Under the pieces are notes generated by a model. That model searched no databases, had not been told where the DNA came from, and was given only the letters and a program-made list of their open reading frames with translations. This document shows, one piece after another, positions 40,211 through 49,800 of a stretch of DNA of 64,000 nt; the stretch's first letter is position 1, and every line of letters begins with the position of its first letter. The position numbers and the translations under genes were made by a program. Source of the stretch: Actinosynnema pretiosum. GTDB taxonomy: Bacteria; Actinomycetota; Actinomycetes; Mycobacteriales; Pseudonocardiaceae. The stretch lies in NCBI RefSeq assembly GCF_024171695.1, contig NZ_JAMTCF010000005.1, positions 124,001 to 188,000 of the forward strand, given 5' to 3'.

Positions 40211-41275
40211 ATGGTCGTGCTGGAGGAGATCCGCCTGCTGGGCGGTGCGGTGCGGTTGTGCGTCGATGGGCAGCAGGTCCAGGTTCCCGGTCGTCCCGGA
40301 CCTCGTGCGATTGCCGAGCTGGTCGGCGCGAGCCCGGTGTCCGCCGAACGGATGCGCGAAGTTCTGGATGCTGCCAGCAAGGACGCCTCCCAGAAGACCT
40401 TGAGCAGGCTCCGCACCACGTACGGGTTGCCGATCGTCCACCGTGACAACACCTACCGCATGAACACCGATGGCATCCGCGTCGACGCCCTTGAACTGCT
40501 CTCGACCGCCGCTATCCCGGATGGACAGGCAACGCACGCCCAGGTCGACGCGGCACTCGGGCTGTGGGAAGACGGTCCCTCTGCGGTGCTGGAGGGCACC
40601 GCGCTGTGGGCCAGGCTGCACGAGGCCAGGGATCGGCTCGCGCGTCGCCGCACCAGGCTCGTCCGGCGCAGGTTGCTCATCGTCGAGGACCAGGTCGGGG
40701 ACCGCTTGCTCCAGGTCCTCGGCGAGCACGAGTGCACGCTCGTCCGCGACCTCGCCGGGTTCTGGGAGCTCCGGGCGAGTCGGGGCTTCGACGGCTTCGA
40801 CGCGGCACTGGTCGACCTGCACCTCAACTCCGGTTACCAGGACCGGGACGGAGAACTCGTGGTCGACGCCATCAACCGGGGCAGCGCACTGCCGGTGGTT
40901 GTCATGACCTACCGCATCCCCGGCAACCTCGACGTCACCGAGTTCCAGCGCAAGCACAACCTCTTCGCGGTGGTCACCAAAGCCGACGACGGTCCCGGCG
41001 GTGACTTCACCCGCATCGCGGAGGTCATCCGCGACCTGTTCAAGGCCGACCGGAACATCCTGCTGCTCGACCGCCTGGAAGACCGCTTGCCTGGCCTGCG
41101 CCGCCGTGCCGGGCAACTTCTCACCCTGCGTGACGAACCCGGTCGTGTCGACCTCATGAACCTCAAGCACGCCAAGCTGTACGACTGCGCGCGGCAGGGC
41201 GATCTGGCCGCCCTGCGCGCCGCAGTTGATGCTTTCGAGGTCGAGTTCGGTCTACAGCTCCGACGCGACGGGTAG
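40211..41275 (+). CDS. Winged-helix/receiver-domain regulator
   Basis: A 354-residue protein with an unusual order: an N-terminal winged-helix region of the OmpR/SARP kind (VRLCVDGQQVQVPG, ASQKTLSRLRTTYGLPIVHRDNTYRM, residues of about 9-85), a helical connector, then a receiver domain at 152-265 with RRLLIVEDQVGD, phospho-acceptor Asp202 in ALVDLHLNSG, VVMTYRIP and the conserved Lys in AVVTKADDG. A further 90-residue C-terminal helical part follows. The receiver residues look intact, so phosphorylation is possible, perhaps by the GHKL protein encoded convergently. ATG 40211 has GGGGGAG upstream. Its 3' end overlaps that of the GHKL gene by 24 nt. Confidence 0.78.
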   Translation: MVVLEEIRLLGGAVRLCVDGQQVQVPGRPGPRAIAELVGASPVSAERMREVLDAASKDASQKTLSRLRTTYGLPIVHRDNTYRMNTDGIRVDALELLSTAAIPDGQATHAQVDAALGLWEDGPSAVLEGTALWARLHEARDRLARRRTRLVRRRLLIVEDQVGDRLLQVLGEHECTLVRDLAGFWELRASRGFDGFDAALVDLHLNSGYQDRDGELVVDAINRGSALPVVVMTYRIPGNLDVTEFQRKHNLFAVVTKADDGPGGDFTRIAEVIRDLFKADRNILLLDRLEDRLPGLRRRAGQLLTLRDEPGRVDLMNLKHAKLYDCARQGDLAALRAAVDAFEVEFGLQLRRDG

Positions 41276-43555
41276 CCGCAACCGCACGCACGCCCCGCCC
41301 AACCGGGGCGAGTTCGGTTCGAGCTCGACGCTGCCCCCGAACAGTTCGACCCAGTACCGCAGCGCTGCCAGCCCGGTGCCCGTGCCCTCGCGCGCGGTCG
41401 AGGCGGGGACCTCACCCCTGGTGAACGCCTCGTGGACGTGGGCCGGGATACCGGGGCCGCTGTCGATGACCTCCACCACTGCTATGCCCCTGTCCTCGCT
41501 CAGGGACAGCACGAGTGCGACGGTGCCACGATCCCCGACCGCCCGAACGGCGTTGAACACCGCGTTGTCCAGCGCCAACCGCAATCCGGCAGGCACGCAC
41601 CGCACCCCGACTCGGAAGCCACCGACCAGCTCCACCGCCACCCCGCTCCGCGCCACCTCCGCGTTGCGCCTGGCCCGCTCGCACGCCAACTCCAGGTCGA
41701 CCGCGTCACTCCAGCGCGTCCACTCCTCCCTGGTGCTCCGCGCCTCGCGGTTCGCGCCCACGTGCAGCCGGTCGTCCTCGGGGCCCAGTTCCTCCTGGCT
41801 GTTCCACGTGTGTCCGATCCCCGCCACGATGTACCGGTACAGCGCGTCCTCCGCGACCTTCGCGCTGTCGACCTGGTGGGCCGTGACCAGCCTCGCCACC
41901 GCGTCCCGGAGGACGGAAGGGGCGCTCCTGGCCACCGCGCGCACCACCCCGCACCCGCACACCGCGAGATCACCGCCTCCCTCTGTCCACCTCGGCAGGT
42001 AACCGAGCTCCCGCAACCGTACGAACGCAGCGTCGAGATCCACCAAGGAGTCCACCGCAGCGGGTGACCCAACCTCGTTCAGCCGCCGCACCAGCTCCTC
42101 CCGGACGCCCTGCTCGTCCAGCAGGCGGTATCGCGCGATCACTGCCAGCACGGTGAACACCGCGTCGCCCAGCTCCCGCTCGGCCGTTGCCACCAGCACG
42201 TCGTCGAAGTCCGCAGCAGCTGACACCTCGCGCAGCTCGGTGCCCGCCGCTGCGACGATCCGCTCCGCCACCCCCAGCAACGCGGGGACGTGCGAGCCGG
42301 TCACCTCCAGCAGGGCGTCCAAGTCCACCGGCGCGAGGCTTCTGCCCAGCAGGTGGAACAGCCACCGCGCTCGCGCGCGTAGCCGTGCGGGGTCGTCGCT
42401 GTCCAACCCGCCCGATCGGACCGCCCCAACCTTCAACCGGGTGCACAGCACACGTGACAACGAGATCAGCCGTGCTTCCCGGTTCTGGTCCTTCCCGTGC
42501 TCATCACGGGCCAGTGCCGTCAGCACAGCGGAGATGTCCAGCACCGCCTCCGGTGAGTCGGGCTCCCCCACCGCCAGGGAGAGCCGGAACTCGGCGTCTC
42601 CAGCGTCGGGCCCCACCGCGAAGCGAACCGGTTCCCGGCCGGTGAACACCAACCCCGGCAGCCTCGGATCGTCGGGCAGCAGCAGCCGGGTGAACAGCAC
42701 CCCGTTCCGCTCCTCCAGACGAGGCGGCACGTCCACGTCGGCCACCAGCCGCTGCACCGCCGACACGTAGTTCGCGATGGCTCCCCGCGTTCCGGATGGC
42801 AGAGCCGCCAGCGCGGCCACCACCTCCTTCCCTGCATCGTCACCGGGCAGGTACCGGTGGATCCCCACCGGCCCCCGGTCGGGGTCGGCCAGCCACCGGT
42901 TCACCTGCACCAACGGCGCCGATCTCCACAGCCACGGGTGTTCGGTGCGCATCGGTGGCAGCGGCACCCGGTCATCCGGCGCGGCCAGCACACCTGCGGC
43001 CAAGCGGTACTCCCCGGCAGCCAGCAGGTCATGCAGGTGCTCCCCGACCCCGTCTGGCAGCTGACCGGCCTTGTCCGCGAGCTCAGCGCGCAACCCGGCC
43101 GCGACAGCCGACTCCAGCTCCAAGACCAGGTCCGTCGACAGCGCCAGCTCCGCCTCGGCGTCGGCCCATCGCCCGCCGATCTCCGGCGACTGGTCGGACA
43201 GGTCCAGACCGTCACTCCCCACCCGGTCGGCGCGGGTCACCAGCTGCCGCCACCGCGCTGCCAGCAAGTCGGCCGCTCGTTCCCTGGCTCGTGCCACCTC
43301 CTCCTGCCAGTGGTCCGCTCTCGAAATCGACACCGTTCCGTTCTCGCCCAGTTCGAGGACGGCGGTCTCTGCGGCGTCGAACTCACCCGTTTCCACGAGG
43401 CGTCGCACCCCTGCTTCAGGTGACCAGTCGTAGGCGAGGTCCTCCGCGAGCAATCTGGCCCTCTCGAGGGGGGACCCGCCTTTGCCGTCGAGCAGGGTGG
43501 TGGTGAGCGTGGGGAACCGCCACTCGGGCAGTCCAACGGTCTCCTGATCAGGCAC
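41252..43555 (-). CDS. GHKL (histidine-kinase-type) ATPase protein, third gene of defence-like operon
   Basis: A 767-residue cytoplasmic protein. The C-terminal 200 residues carry a histidine-kinase-type ATPase: N-box LALDNAVFNAVRAVG near 657, G1 EVIDSGPGIP near 694, G2 GTGTGLAALRYWVELFGG near 722. A possible phospho-acceptor His sits in YIVAGIGHTWN about 80 residues earlier. The N-terminal 550 residues are helical and match nothing I know. No membrane segment. GTG 43555 overlaps the end of the phospholipase-D gene by 8 nt. It could be the kinase for the convergent receiver protein, or a MutL/Hsp90-like conformational ATPase. The family of the N-terminal part is unknown. Confidence 0.78.
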   Translation of the reverse strand: MPDQETVGLPEWRFPTLTTTLLDGKGGSPLERARLLAEDLAYDWSPEAGVRRLVETGEFDAAETAVLELGENGTVSISRADHWQEEVARARERAADLLAARWRQLVTRADRVGSDGLDLSDQSPEIGGRWADAEAELALSTDLVLELESAVAAGLRAELADKAGQLPDGVGEHLHDLLAAGEYRLAAGVLAAPDDRVPLPPMRTEHPWLWRSAPLVQVNRWLADPDRGPVGIHRYLPGDDAGKEVVAALAALPSGTRGAIANYVSAVQRLVADVDVPPRLEERNGVLFTRLLLPDDPRLPGLVFTGREPVRFAVGPDAGDAEFRLSLAVGEPDSPEAVLDISAVLTALARDEHGKDQNREARLISLSRVLCTRLKVGAVRSGGLDSDDPARLRARARWLFHLLGRSLAPVDLDALLEVTGSHVPALLGVAERIVAAAGTELREVSAAADFDDVLVATAERELGDAVFTVLAVIARYRLLDEQGVREELVRRLNEVGSPAAVDSLVDLDAAFVRLRELGYLPRWTEGGGDLAVCGCGVVRAVARSAPSVLRDAVARLVTAHQVDSAKVAEDALYRYIVAGIGHTWNSQEELGPEDDRLHVGANREARSTREEWTRWSDAVDLELACERARRNAEVARSGVAVELVGGFRVGVRCVPAGLRLALDNAVFNAVRAVGDRGTVALVLSLSEDRGIAVVEVIDSGPGIPAHVHEAFTRGEVPASTAREGTGTGLAALRYWVELFGGSVELEPNSPRLGGACVRLRLPVASEL

Positions 43556-46500
43556 TGTCGTCTCCCTTGATGGCTGCGGTCAGCCGGTCCAGCGCCCAAA
43601 CCGCGAGGTGCTGGGCCTGGCCCTCGGACGAGGCCGTGCTCATTCGTCGCGCGTGCTCGGCGAGTTCGTCGAGCGCGGTGAGGTGCCCTGCGGTCAGCAC
43701 TGCCTTCCAGGCGTCGGACCCAGCCGCCACCGCCTGCTCCGCGTCGCGTGCTGAGGTCAGAACAGCGGTGCTCTTGGCCAGTATCGCCTTCCTCCTCGGG
43801 AACGTGATCAGCGCGCTCCCCGCCGCTCGCGTGGCCTTGTCGAGCCACCGGTCCGCGTTCTCGGCGTTCGCCGCGTTCCAATCCCGGAGGCGTCTCGTGT
43901 CACGGGCGTCCACGACGCCTTGGAGCTCCGAGAGCGCGCCCCCAGGGGCGAACAAGTGCTCCTTGGTGAGCTGACCCTGCTCGTAGTCCGGGGCCGTGGT
44001 CCGGAACACCGCGACTGCCTCCGAGACGGCGCTCCAGTGCCGTTCCGCCGAGTCGGCGTCGGCGAGCGCCGAGGCGCGGTCGCGCAGCGCGTCCACGGGG
44101 AGAGCCCCGTACGCCTTGCCGTGCCGCATGACGGTCGAGGCGAATGCGGCTGACGATTCGTCCGCGAGTTCGATCAGCACTTCCAAGGGATCTGCCAGCG
44201 CGGTGTCGCCGTGCAGCAGCAGCGCCACGCCCGCGTGTACCGCCAGTGCTGAAACCACCTCGACCCCGGCATCGTCCGCGATGGCGGCGAGTGCCGCGTC
44301 GCGAACCACGTCCGCGTATTCCGGTCCGCCGCTGAACGACGAGGCCGCCATGGTGAGCAGCGAGGACGGAATGCCACCTTCGGGCAGCGCCATCCGCACC
44401 AGGTGCGCCACCTTCCACTCGCACGCGGTCCACAGCGAGTCCAGCAGCCGCGTGCCCCACACCAGGTGCTCCTCGCTGCCTGGTTCCGCGTGCGCGAACA
44501 GTGCGGCGTGCACCCGTCTGAGCTGACTCGTGGTAGTACCGCAGTCCAGCAGCGCATCGACCACGGACAGTCCGGTGTTCAGCGGTGCGCAGACCGAAGC
44601 GATCTCTCGAAGATCGAAATCCGACCCGCTCTTCTTCAGCGCGTTCAGCACGCTCTGCGCCGCGAGGTAGGCCGGGCGGAGCTTCTCCGCCGGTTGCTCC
44701 CGCTCGGGCTCCCAGGCCAGGTAGTGCGTCCCGAGCACCAGCTCCGCGACCCGCGTGGACACGGAAGCCGAGCGCACCCGCAGGCTCACCTCACTGCGCT
44801 GCCGTTTCCGCCCCGCGCCGTAGCGGGCCTCGAAGGACAGGTAGTTGTAGCTGCCCGCCACCACCTCATCGTCGAAGACGAGCACCTTGGCGTGGTTGCC
44901 CGTGTTGTGCACCAGGGTGAACCTCCCCCGGCCAGAGGACGCCCCCTCGTCGTCCGAGGCGAGCGCGGCCAGCGCCGTCAGCACTGGGGCGTCGTCGACC
45001 TCCTGGTGAGGCCTGCCGTACACCAGTGCCACGTTCACCCCGCGATCGAGGCACTCCTCCAGCTTCCGCACGAATCCCGTGGTCACCACGGTCGAGGAGA
45101 ACTGGTCGGAGGAGATCAACAGCCTCCTGCTCGCGCTGCCCAGCGCGTCCCACAGCACTGAGCTGTGCAGGTGGTCCCGCACCAGGTGGACCGAGGGGCG
45201 GAGCCGGGCGACGGTGTCCGCGAGCCGGTGCCCCACGTCCTGCCAGGCCCGTGACCACAACAGCAGTTCGGGCGAGCCAGGCCCGGCGGCCTCCAGAGAG
45301 GCGGAGCGCTCCGGTTGCTTGACGGGGGTGTGCCCCTGGTCCCTGGAGCGGTCACCGAACACCGCTCGCTCCTGGATCAGGGAGCAGGCGTGGTCGTAGT
45401 TCGGGGTGCTCTGGTGCGCCCACGCCAGCAGCGACTCCAGCACCGGGGACGGCACGTTCTCATCGGCTTCGACCAGTAGGCCGATCTCCTCGTGGTTCGA
45501 CGCGCTACCGAAGTTCTTGCTCGTCACCAGCGCCTTGCGATCGTCGACGAGCACGAGTTTGGCGTGCAGGTGAGATGGTTGTTCCGGGTCGAACCACAAC
45601 GAGCCCGATGTGTCGCGCGCCGCGCGCTGGATCTCGCGGAGAGTGGCGAGCACCACTTGGTCCAGCGGTTTCTGCTTGCGGTCGATGCCCCACAGCAAGG
45701 TCACCCGCACGCCCCTGCCGACCGCTTGCTTCAACGCCGCCACGTGGTTGTCGAGCAGACCGCGCTCGGTCACCCACGGTACGGCCACAACCAGCTGCCG
45801 GGTCGCCGCACCGATCAAGGCGTCGATGGCGCCTTGGTGCTCCGCCGAGGTGCGCAAGACCTGCAAGGACATCTGCCGGTCGACCAGGTCGCGCACTTGC
45901 GCGTCCAGGGTGGCCGCTGCGGCGGAGATCTGGTCATGCGCCTTGTTACGGTTCGCAGGAGCGGTGCTCGTCAGCGCGCGCGCCGATGCCGAGAACTCCT
46001 CCAATTGCTGCAGGACGTCCGCAGGCGCCTTGTGCACCCGATCTGCCTTCGCCGCCAGAGCTTGGACGAACGCGCTCTTCGGGGCGCTCTCCACCAAGTC
46101 CATCAGCCGGTCCCGCGCCACCTGCCGCACCTCGGGAGACAGGGTCTGGTCTCCGACCTCCACGCGGAGCCTTTCCCCGTCGAGGCCGACCTGCACGCTG
46201 ATGGTGATGAAGTACCGTTCGTTGGTCGTGGTCAGCTCATTGGACGCCAAGTAAGCGGATTGCACCCGGAAGTCCTTGGAAGCCTTTGCTTCCCGGTCCG
46301 CGATCGCTTGGTTGAACGCGGCCGTCAACATCTCTTGGTCCACGTTCTTGGCGGTGTAGTCACTCTGCGCCCTCGGGACGACGAGGTTGGCCCGGCCAGG
46401 GGCGTAGTTGCCCAGGTGCAGGGGGAGCACTCGCCCGGTCAAGGGATCCAACAGCGCCTTCTGCGTTGCTGGGACGACCATGGAGCTGCTGATCGCTGCG

Positions 46501-46832
46501 GTCTTGGCCTCGGGGTCCCGCCCGGCCTGCTCTGCCAGTTCCCGCTCTGCCAACTCCGCCAGTTCCCGCTCCGCTCGACCGGTCAGGGTTATCCGCTCGC
46601 TGAGCTCGTCGAACGCGAACACCACCCGCTGGGCGCGCCACAGGTCGCCGAGCAGGTCCACCATGATCCTCGGGGTGAGTCCGAACAAGTTCGTCAGCGC
46701 GGGCTCGGTGCTCACCCCTGCGGCGATCGCCTTCAGCACCAAGGTCTCGAGGATCGAGGTGCCTGACCTGGGCACGAGTTGCAGACGCGCGCTCAGCACA
46801 ACGCACTCGACATACACGTCCACGATCTTCAC
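43548..46832 (-). CDS. Phospholipase-D superfamily protein with two HKD motifs (MkoB-like)
   Basis: A 1094-residue protein with two PLD half-sites: H423 in LHAKLVLVDDRKALVTSKNFGS (split: HLHAKLVLVDD, SKNFGSASN) and H647 in NHAKVLVFDDEVVAGSYNYLS, both fitting H-x-K-x4-D. PLD-fold proteins in defence systems act as nucleases. The first 100 residues contain a small wHTH-like part (LTNLFGLTPRIMVDLLGDLWRAQRVVFAFDELSERITLT, in parts) and a coiled AERELAELAERELAEQA segment; the last 350 residues are helical. GTG 46832 overlaps the helicase stop in GTGA. Downstream overlap with the GHKL gene is 8 nt, so all three genes are translated together. Confidence 0.85.
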   Translation of the reverse strand: MKIVDVYVECVVLSARLQLVPRSGTSILETLVLKAIAAGVSTEPALTNLFGLTPRIMVDLLGDLWRAQRVVFAFDELSERITLTGRAERELAELAERELAEQAGRDPEAKTAAISSSMVVPATQKALLDPLTGRVLPLHLGNYAPGRANLVVPRAQSDYTAKNVDQEMLTAAFNQAIADREAKASKDFRVQSAYLASNELTTTNERYFITISVQVGLDGERLRVEVGDQTLSPEVRQVARDRLMDLVESAPKSAFVQALAAKADRVHKAPADVLQQLEEFSASARALTSTAPANRNKAHDQISAAAATLDAQVRDLVDRQMSLQVLRTSAEHQGAIDALIGAATRQLVVAVPWVTERGLLDNHVAALKQAVGRGVRVTLLWGIDRKQKPLDQVVLATLREIQRAARDTSGSLWFDPEQPSHLHAKLVLVDDRKALVTSKNFGSASNHEEIGLLVEADENVPSPVLESLLAWAHQSTPNYDHACSLIQERAVFGDRSRDQGHTPVKQPERSASLEAAGPGSPELLLWSRAWQDVGHRLADTVARLRPSVHLVRDHLHSSVLWDALGSASRRLLISSDQFSSTVVTTGFVRKLEECLDRGVNVALVYGRPHQEVDDAPVLTALAALASDDEGASSGRGRFTLVHNTGNHAKVLVFDDEVVAGSYNYLSFEARYGAGRKRQRSEVSLRVRSASVSTRVAELVLGTHYLAWEPEREQPAEKLRPAYLAAQSVLNALKKSGSDFDLREIASVCAPLNTGLSVVDALLDCGTTTSQLRRVHAALFAHAEPGSEEHLVWGTRLLDSLWTACEWKVAHLVRMALPEGGIPSSLLTMAASSFSGGPEYADVVRDAALAAIADDAGVEVVSALAVHAGVALLLHGDTALADPLEVLIELADESSAAFASTVMRHGKAYGALPVDALRDRASALADADSAERHWSAVSEAVAVFRTTAPDYEQGQLTKEHLFAPGGALSELQGVVDARDTRRLRDWNAANAENADRWLDKATRAAGSALITFPRRKAILAKSTAVLTSARDAEQAVAAGSDAWKAVLTAGHLTALDELAEHARRMSTASSEGQAQHLAVWALDRLTAAIKGDDSA

Positions 46833-49800
46833 GGTCGCACCACCCGGCTCATCGGGACCACCAGTCCGTGCTCGCGGATGGCGGCAACCGCGCTCTCCCA
46901 CTCGGGGACGCCGCACCGCTCGTACCGGGCGATCCGCCCCACCACCACGAGCAGGTCCCGCGCTCGGCTGAGTAGCACGTTGGCCCGTGCCGGGTCCGCG
47001 ACGTGGCCCAGCACGCGGTGCGCCTCCTCCCCGTCGCGGTCTCGGACCAGCGAGGCCACCACGATCCGTGCCTCCCTGCCCTGGAACGAATCGACGCTCC
47101 ACACCGAGTCGGCGTGCCCGGCGGGAAGCCGGTCACGGATCGCTTGCACCTGCCTGTTGTAGGGCGTGATGATCGCCAATGCCCTGCCCTCGCCGTTCAC
47201 CGCCACCGGTGCGGGGCGGAACGAGCGCACCAGCGCCGCGACCACGTCCGCCTCCACCGGGTTGGACCAGAAGCCGGTGGCCTTCTGGGTCTCACCGGTG
47301 TCCACCCACACCAGCGGCCTGCTGACCAACCACCCAGGGTGCTCCAGGCCGTGGTCGCTGTCCGCGCGCACGGTCTTGAGGCCACCCGCGCCGAGCCGCG
47401 AGTAGAACCCCGCGCTCACCGCTTTCGCGATCGGCCCGCGCATTCGACGCTGCTCGGTCAGCTCCAGCCTGGGAGCGTCCGAACGGTCGTCCGCGAACAG
47501 GGAGCCGAAAGTGCTGAACACGTCCATGAAACCCTTTCGCGCCTCCCACCAGCCCGCGACGATCGGATCGGGGTCCTCGTGGCAGCTGTCCAGGAACCGC
47601 TCCACGTCGGAGCGGGCGAACGCCCCGATCTGCGCCTGGTCGCCGATCAGCGTCCATCGCGTTCCACGCACCAGGGGCAGCGCCAGCTCCGTTGGCCACG
47701 CCTTCGCCGCCTCCTCGACGACCACCCAGTCGAACGGCTCCGCCGTGCCCTCTTGGACCAGCCGCTCGGCCGTGGAGGCGCCAGTGGTGGCGAAGACGAC
47801 GTTGGCCCCGCGGCGCAACCTGGCTCGCAGTTCCGGACCGGAGTTGGGCAACGCGCCCAGCCAGTCCTGGACGATCTTCCGCACGCCGGGTGAATCCACC
47901 TGCGCCGTTTCACCAGAGACGATCTTTGAGCGGATGCCGTCCTGCATCCGGCTGAGCGCTTGATCCGCCAGGAACTGGTCCACCGGCTTGGCCACGTTGC
48001 GCTCGGTGAACTTGCTGGCCACACGTAGCGCCAGCCACTGGGTGTGGGCGGGTTCGCCCCGGTCGTCGACTGTGCCGATCTTGCGCAGTACGCGGGAGGC
48101 CAGGTTGTCCAACGCGTCGTGGGACTGCGCGGACACCAGCACCCTGGCGTACGGGTCGTCCTGCAGGTATGCCGCCACGGCCTGCGAGGTCACCTCGGTC
48201 TTGCCCGTGCCCGGAGGTCCCTGCACAGCGAACATCGCCTCGTGCTCCAGCATCGCGCGCACGGCTTCCCCGCCCTCGCCCTGCAATCCGGTACCCGCTT
48301 CGACCCAACGTCGGGGATCGCCAAGCAGCCCGAGCGGTCGGATCAGCGACTGGAGCAGGACGGGGTTGTTGGCCAACTCCTCCACCGCCTTGATCTGGTT
48401 CTGCAGGTTCCGCCGGACGATCGTGTCCTTCTTCAGTCGCAACCAACCACGCTCAGGTAGTTGCACCTGGTCGACCAGTTCCAGCACGACGGTGTCCTCG
48501 TTCCTGACCCCGGCCAGCCGGAAAGCCCCTACCTCGGTCTTGGCAGAGCCTGATTCCCGTTCTCCGCGCACCTGGATCTGCGAGCCTTCCAGGTCGTCGG
48601 CGGTGACCTCGGCGAAGAAGTCGGCCATGCTCGCCCGCAGCAGGGGGTCGCCGAAGATCTTCGCCTGCATCGCCGACGACCGGTACGCGCGTTTGCGATC
48701 CCGGTCGCGGTCCCAGCGCAGCACCGCCTTGGTCGCCGCGCCCCCGTTGTCCTCCAGGACGTAGGCGTACTCACGTGCTTGGAGAGTCGCGCTCTGGTAC
48801 TGGACGAACCAGTCGAGCGCGTCGAGGTAGTGCTGCTGAGCCCGCGTCCTCGGTCGCAACTGGGCGGTGCCGCGGACCAGCGCCTTCCAATCAGGGCGCC
48901 CCTCGGACTTGAGCTTGAGCTCCGCCGAGTCCGTGAGGTGGTCGAGGGCCTCCACCGCGAAGACCTTGCCGCGCAGGCTGTTGTCGTGCAGGTCATGCAG
49001 GGCCCGTGGTGCCTTGGAGCGCTCAAGCACGTGCTTGATCACCTTGATCTTCTCGTGGTACTCCTTGCCGCCCATCCGCCTGTGGAACAGCGTGGTGGCG
49101 AACCACACGAAGTCCTTACCGAACAGCACGTCCTTGGCCTGCTCCAACGTCTCCTTCGCCGCGTTCCCAATGAACGGGGCTGCACCTTGCTCGCTATAGC
49201 ACACGGAGGCTTCGCGCAGGTCGTTCTCGATCAGGTCGACCAACTGGGCCTTGCCTTCGTCGGTCATCGCCGACTCGCTCAGGCACTTCCACTTGAACAA
49301 CGTGCGGTCGCTGTCCTTGCGCATGTAGGCCACCAGGTAGGGCAGGCCTGTGCCTTCATCGGGCGAGTAGTGGGAGAGCAAGGCGCTGTGCTGCTTGCTC
49401 AGTTCCGATGTGACCTCGGCTGCGGTCGGTCGCCCTCCGGCGACCGGCTCGAGCATCCGGCCCAGCAGTTCGGCCAGCGCGGGGGGCAATGAGCTTGCCG
49501 TGCGCACCTGGGCGCGAATGCGGCGGTGGAACTCCCGGTGCTCGGTTCTCAGCACTGGGTCTGAAGCTCCGGGTGCCAGCACCGGGTGGTCGTCGAGGAG
49601 TTCGGGACCCAGCAACCACTCCGCCGCGATCACCGCGAGACCGAACACGTCCCCGGCTGCGTCTCCCGCGCCCGTGTCGGTCGCCCCGGTGAGGAAGTCG
49701 ATCCGTTCCGGCGGGCAGTAGGCCAGGAACCTCGGGTGCTGCCCCAAGTACAGCGGGCGGACCTGCGCCGCCCCTGCCCGGTCGACCTGCCGTCCGCGCA

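Noticed and set aside
41252..43555. Ordinary two-component histidine kinase
   Set aside because: No membrane segment or typical HisKA domain, and translational coupling to the PLD and helicase genes argues for a dedicated role in that operon, although phosphorelay to the convergent receiver remains possible.
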